In this document: positions 32,401-34,026 of the stretch, piece by piece
Numbering within the stretch: position 1 is the first letter of the stretch
How the letters are laid out: every line of letters begins with the position of its first letter
Assembly: GCA_002104905.1 (NCBI GenBank)
Contig: MCFE01000808.1
Span: forward strand, 1-34,026
Direction of reading: 5' to 3'
DNA length: 34,026 bases
Source of the DNA: Basidiobolus meristosporus CBS 931.73
Lineage: Eukaryota; Basidiobolomycota; Basidiobolomycetes; Basidiobolales; Basidiobolaceae
Translations under genes and position numbers: made by a program
Notes under the pieces: generated by a model
Told to the model about the DNA's origin: nothing
The model's input: the letters and a program-made list of their open reading frames with translations, nothing else
Databases searched by the model: none

Positions 32401-33325
32401 CAGCAAGTTTGAGATGAAAGATCTTGGAAAATTGAGCTATTTTCTTGGAATTGAGGTCAAATTTGACATACCTACGCAGAAAATTGTGCTGAATCAGTCT
32501 AAGTACATCAGGGACATTCTTAGACGCTTCAAAATGGAAAATTGCAAACCTGCAGCAACCCCTATGGACAATAACCTGAAATTAAGCAAATCTCAGCCAG
32601 TTATGGATGAAAACGGCTCAAATATGGACCAAAACTTTCCCTATCAATCAATGGTCGGTAGCCTAATGTACTTGATGGTGTCTACACGTCCAGATATTGC
32701 AGTAGCAGTTGGAATAGTCAGTCAATTCATGCAGAATTATGGATCAGATCAAATTGCAGCAGTTAAGCGGATTTTCAGATATCTACAAGGTACCATAAAT
32801 ATGGTACTGGAATACTCTGGAGCAGCTAATAGGCAAAAATTTGATGGTTATAGTGATTCAGATTGGGGTAGAGATCTGATTGACAGACGCTCTACCACAG
32901 GCTATGTATTTCTTTATGCTGGTGCAGCTATTACTTGGAATTGCAAGAAACAACCAACTGTGGCACTATCTACAACTGAAGCCGAATATATGGCTGCATG
33001 TCAAGCAACTAAGGAGGCTATATGGCTACAAAAATTATTCAAAGACTTAGGTTTTAATTCAGGTGAACCAACATGTATTTACAAGGATAATCAAAGTTGT
33101 ATTTCATTAGCTAGAAATCCTACTAATCATGCCAGAACTAAGCACATTGATATACAGCATCACTTTGTGAGGGAAGCTGTAGAAAATAACTTAGTAGAGC
33201 TGGTTTACTGCCCAACTGACAAAATGGTGGCAGACATATTGACAAAACCACTAGCTAGGCCACAGTTTGAGATCCTTAGAGAGAAATTGGGATTAAGAAA
33301 TTATTTAGTTGAGGGGGAGTGTTGA
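29408..33325 (+). CDS. gag-pol: Copia-1 Gag-Pol polyprotein (1305 aa, intact)
   Basis: A single uninterrupted frame gives the complete copia order. Gag: N-terminal DUF4219/UBN2-like capsid region to about 210, CCHC knuckle C229/C232/H237/C242. Protease: D283-S-G. Integrase: zinc domain H418/H423/C452/C455, catalytic D483, D546 and E582 (35 residues between the last two). Reverse transcriptase: [12 protein letters not shown] 890-901 and YVDDL 976-980. RNase H: YSDSDW 1148-1153, EAE 1191-1193, D1227. All catalytic residues are present. The ATG at 29408 has A at -3 and is shared with copia-2. Gag and Pol are not separated by a stop or frameshift, as in Drosophila copia and plant Tnt1, so Gag excess must come by another route. 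The Cys codon and stop lie inside the 3' LTR. Confidence 0.97.
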   Translation: MTSTSKQSNTNIFPVKERFDGKNYRLWRIKMQIHLEERKLWNIVTGKEVEPKGTAEDVEKFQEKERKAFNAICINVQDSFIGQIHASNTAKAAWESLEKIFRAKSVSSKLYLKRKFFNMRKKPDDDMLQLITRMETLAEELYSINAGVDDEEKILCLLCSLPDEYEPLILSFESREDNLTLDYVKGRLLHEELRRNDQAEKIEDNALFSSERHTEKKGKQQNRRKPGCCNYCKKPGHWARECKKKQADEKQKLEQANHITTDEQLFVTVQESASNRSNEWYIDSGASQHICGIKDWFSNLKTIPVRKVYLGDNSALEATASGSIQLNMSDNSGATTAKLTDVLYVPGIAKNLLSVSKATTQGLKFVFTKLSCSILSENGQKLASGIRDHNIYKLQCKIIVPEYVNIAETDETNWETWHRRLGHIGEQKMSQLVKNQLVLGLKYSIPIKLNVCKGCSYGKQARQRFKSSEGINTTEILAIVHSDICGPMRTLSFGAKRYFMTFIDDKTRYTWVYFLKTKDEALETFKHFKNMAETQTGCKLKVLRSDNGGEYCSKEFAKYCLSTGILQQTTVPHTPQQNGVAERANRTIVEMGRSMLHDKGMDYKFWAESVATAVYIKNRCPTTALRDSTPFEAYTGKKPDLQHLRIFGSDVFYHIPDKKRSKLEPKSRKGIFLGYCEGTKGYRVYDGKIQKLIKSRDVVFEENSDQKATEIIGQLPDDAINTNEEDTYQIQPEMEDTSTSSRSEQIIPVRRSTRIRNAPGSWWQTSNDHEEAYLALCAKPQNLEQAMQGPDATKWQQAMQEEYQSLIKAKTWELVDLPNGRKPIGCRWVYKIKITSNGAVDKYKARLVAKGYSQIQGLDFKETFAPVAKFNSIRTVLALAAVHSLDLHQMDVKTAFLNGDLQETIYMEQPEGFTDPKSPHKVCKLRKSLYGLKQAPRAWYNKIDTYLEEIGFSRSTADHSIYVKQLKKGVIILVLYVDDLIIATSDQEALKQTKSDLFSKFEMKDLGKLSYFLGIEVKFDIPTQKIVLNQSKYIRDILRRFKMENCKPAATPMDNNLKLSKSQPVMDENGSNMDQNFPYQSMVGSLMYLMVSTRPDIAVAVGIVSQFMQNYGSDQIAAVKRIFRYLQGTINMVLEYSGAANRQKFDGYSDSDWGRDLIDRRSTTGYVFLYAGAAITWNCKKQPTVALSTTEAEYMAACQATKEAIWLQKLFKDLGFNSGEPTCIYKDNQSCISLARNPTNHARTKHIDIQHHFVREAVENNLVELVYCPTDKMVADILTKPLARPQFEILREKLGLRNYLVEGEC
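33309..33319 (+). other. Copia-1 polypurine tract
   Basis: TTGAGGGGGAG lies immediately before the 3' LTR start TGTTGAAATATT and overlaps the last codons of gag-pol. Confidence 0.85.
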
Positions 33326-33688
33326 AATATTGGACTATTTGGTATCATTCAGCAGCTAAAAATTTACTTAACAATTCTAGGCTAGTCTTAGTCACTGTAG
33401 GACTCATTTACTGCCTTAACTTCGCCACTTTCTCCAGATATATGATCTTATGATTATTCCCCTATAGTCAGGATCAAATTAGCACTATTACCAAACATTA
33501 TGTACTAACCCTGAAACTGTTACAGAATGCTCCTAAATATTGAGAAACCCTCCCTACTTAGTGTTGCAGCTGTATTACTTCTACAAAGGTATAAATACTG
33601 AGCTTCTTTATGAATAAACAACAGTTCAACTATTATCACTATTTCTTGATAAGTTCCTTATATCCAAATCACTTCTTAAATTGCAACA
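33320..33688 (+). repeat. Copia-1 3' LTR
   Basis: A 369-bp copy identical by eye to the 5' LTR. Its first six bases are the last codon and stop codon of gag-pol. It is followed by the target duplication AAAAC. Confidence 0.95.
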
Positions 33689-33693
33689 AAAAC

Positions 33694-34026
33694 ATGGTAT
33701 AACAAGATTAACACACATATCTAGAGGAATTCGGGTTCTCTTGTAGCACTGCAGATCACAGTATTGATGTAAAGCAGCTCAAAAAGGGTGTGACCATCCT
33801 AGTTCTTTATGTGGACAACCTAATTATAGCAACAAGTGACCAAGAGGCACTTAAACAGAAAAAATCAGATCCCTTCAGCAAGTTGGAGATGAAAGATCTT
33901 GAAAATTGAGCTATTTTCTTGGAATTGAAGTCAAATTTGACAAACCTACGCAGAAAACTGTGCTGAATCAGTCTGAGTACATCAGGGATGCTCTTAGATA
34001 CTTCAAAATGGAAAATTGCAAAGCTG
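33694..34026 (+). pseudogene. gag-pol: Copia-2 gag-pol pseudogene, continuation (reverse transcriptase)
   Basis: After the AAAAC duplication the copia-2 frame resumes in register at ATGGTATAACAAG, equivalent to copia-1 32220, and continues to the window end. The catalytic motif reads YVDNL instead of YVDDL: codon AAC at 33817-33819 replaces GAC. A 1-bp deletion follows near 33901 (CTTGAAAATTG versus CTTGGAAAATTG). The rest of the element lies outside the window. Confidence 0.9.

Larger units (their letters stand above)
29003..33688 (+). mobile_element. Copia-1: intact, recently inserted Ty1/copia retrotransposon (4.7 kb)
   Basis: Two 369-bp LTRs (29003-29371, 33320-33688) that I find identical by eye flank one uninterrupted gag-pol. 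A perfect 5-bp target duplication AAAAC (28998-29002, 33689-33693) marks insertion into copia-2. Primer-binding site, polypurine tract, TATA box and polyadenylation signal are all present. Identical LTRs mean little time since insertion. It has every cis and coding component expected for autonomous transposition. Confidence 0.96.

Noticed and set aside
1-34026. Host genes, tRNA or rRNA genes, CRISPR arrays, bacterial operons
   Set aside because: No frame outside transposon families shows convincing conserved domains. I noticed no tRNA cloverleaf or rRNA core sequence, and there are no regularly spaced repeats.

Overview
The window is eukaryotic and consists almost entirely of transposable elements nested in one another. 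I found no host gene, rRNA, tRNA or CRISPR. Every long open frame belongs to a mobile element: a Ty3/gypsy gag-pol, an intact Ty1/copia gag-pol, a PIF/Harbinger transposase, and fragments resembling the C-terminal part of Plavaka-type (CMC/Tnp2-like) transposases. Plavaka-like remnants, the mix of families and strong CpG loss in old copies suggest a transposon-rich, CpG-methylating filamentous fungus. That assignment is inference; other CpG-methylating eukaryotes are not excluded.

Layout. 1-6409: old CpG-poor remnants of two repeat families. 'A' is an unrecognised coding repeat (copies A1, A2, A3). 'B' is Plavaka-like (units B0, B1, B2 in tandem on the minus strand). 6410-8986: Harbinger copy 1, which lost its transposase gene and its right end. 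8987-19800: a reverse-strand B fragment followed by one reverse-strand A copy (A6). A6 is split twice, by Harbinger copy 2 (10041-13440) and by a Ty3/gypsy element (13804-18741, 368-bp LTRs, 4-bp target duplication). 19801-20080: nothing recognised. 20081-25119: plus-strand A4 and B3, interrupted by a reverse solo copia LTR (21744-22112, perfect 5-bp duplication) and a truncated copia LTR (23043-23304). 25130-34026: three generations of one copia family. An old internal fragment (copia-3) abuts the LTR of a decayed element (copia-2), and copia-2 is interrupted inside its reverse transcriptase by an intact element, copia-1 (29003-33688; LTRs identical by eye; AAAAC duplication; one 1305-aa gag-pol).

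Reading of the region. The nesting gives a relative chronology: A/B remnants, then copia-3, copia-2, Harbinger and gypsy, with copia-1 and the solo LTR youngest. The main decay signal is CpG to TpG/CpA change. It is visible when Harbinger copy 1 is compared with copy 2 and copia-2 with copia-1, and it appears to have removed catalytic aspartates in the gypsy integrase and the copia-2 reverse transcriptase. Copia-1 is the only element with everything needed in cis for autonomous transposition. The best candidates for undescribed biology are family A, a multi-copy coding repeat found next to Plavaka-like B sequence, and the second gene of the Harbinger element, whose product I do not recognise.
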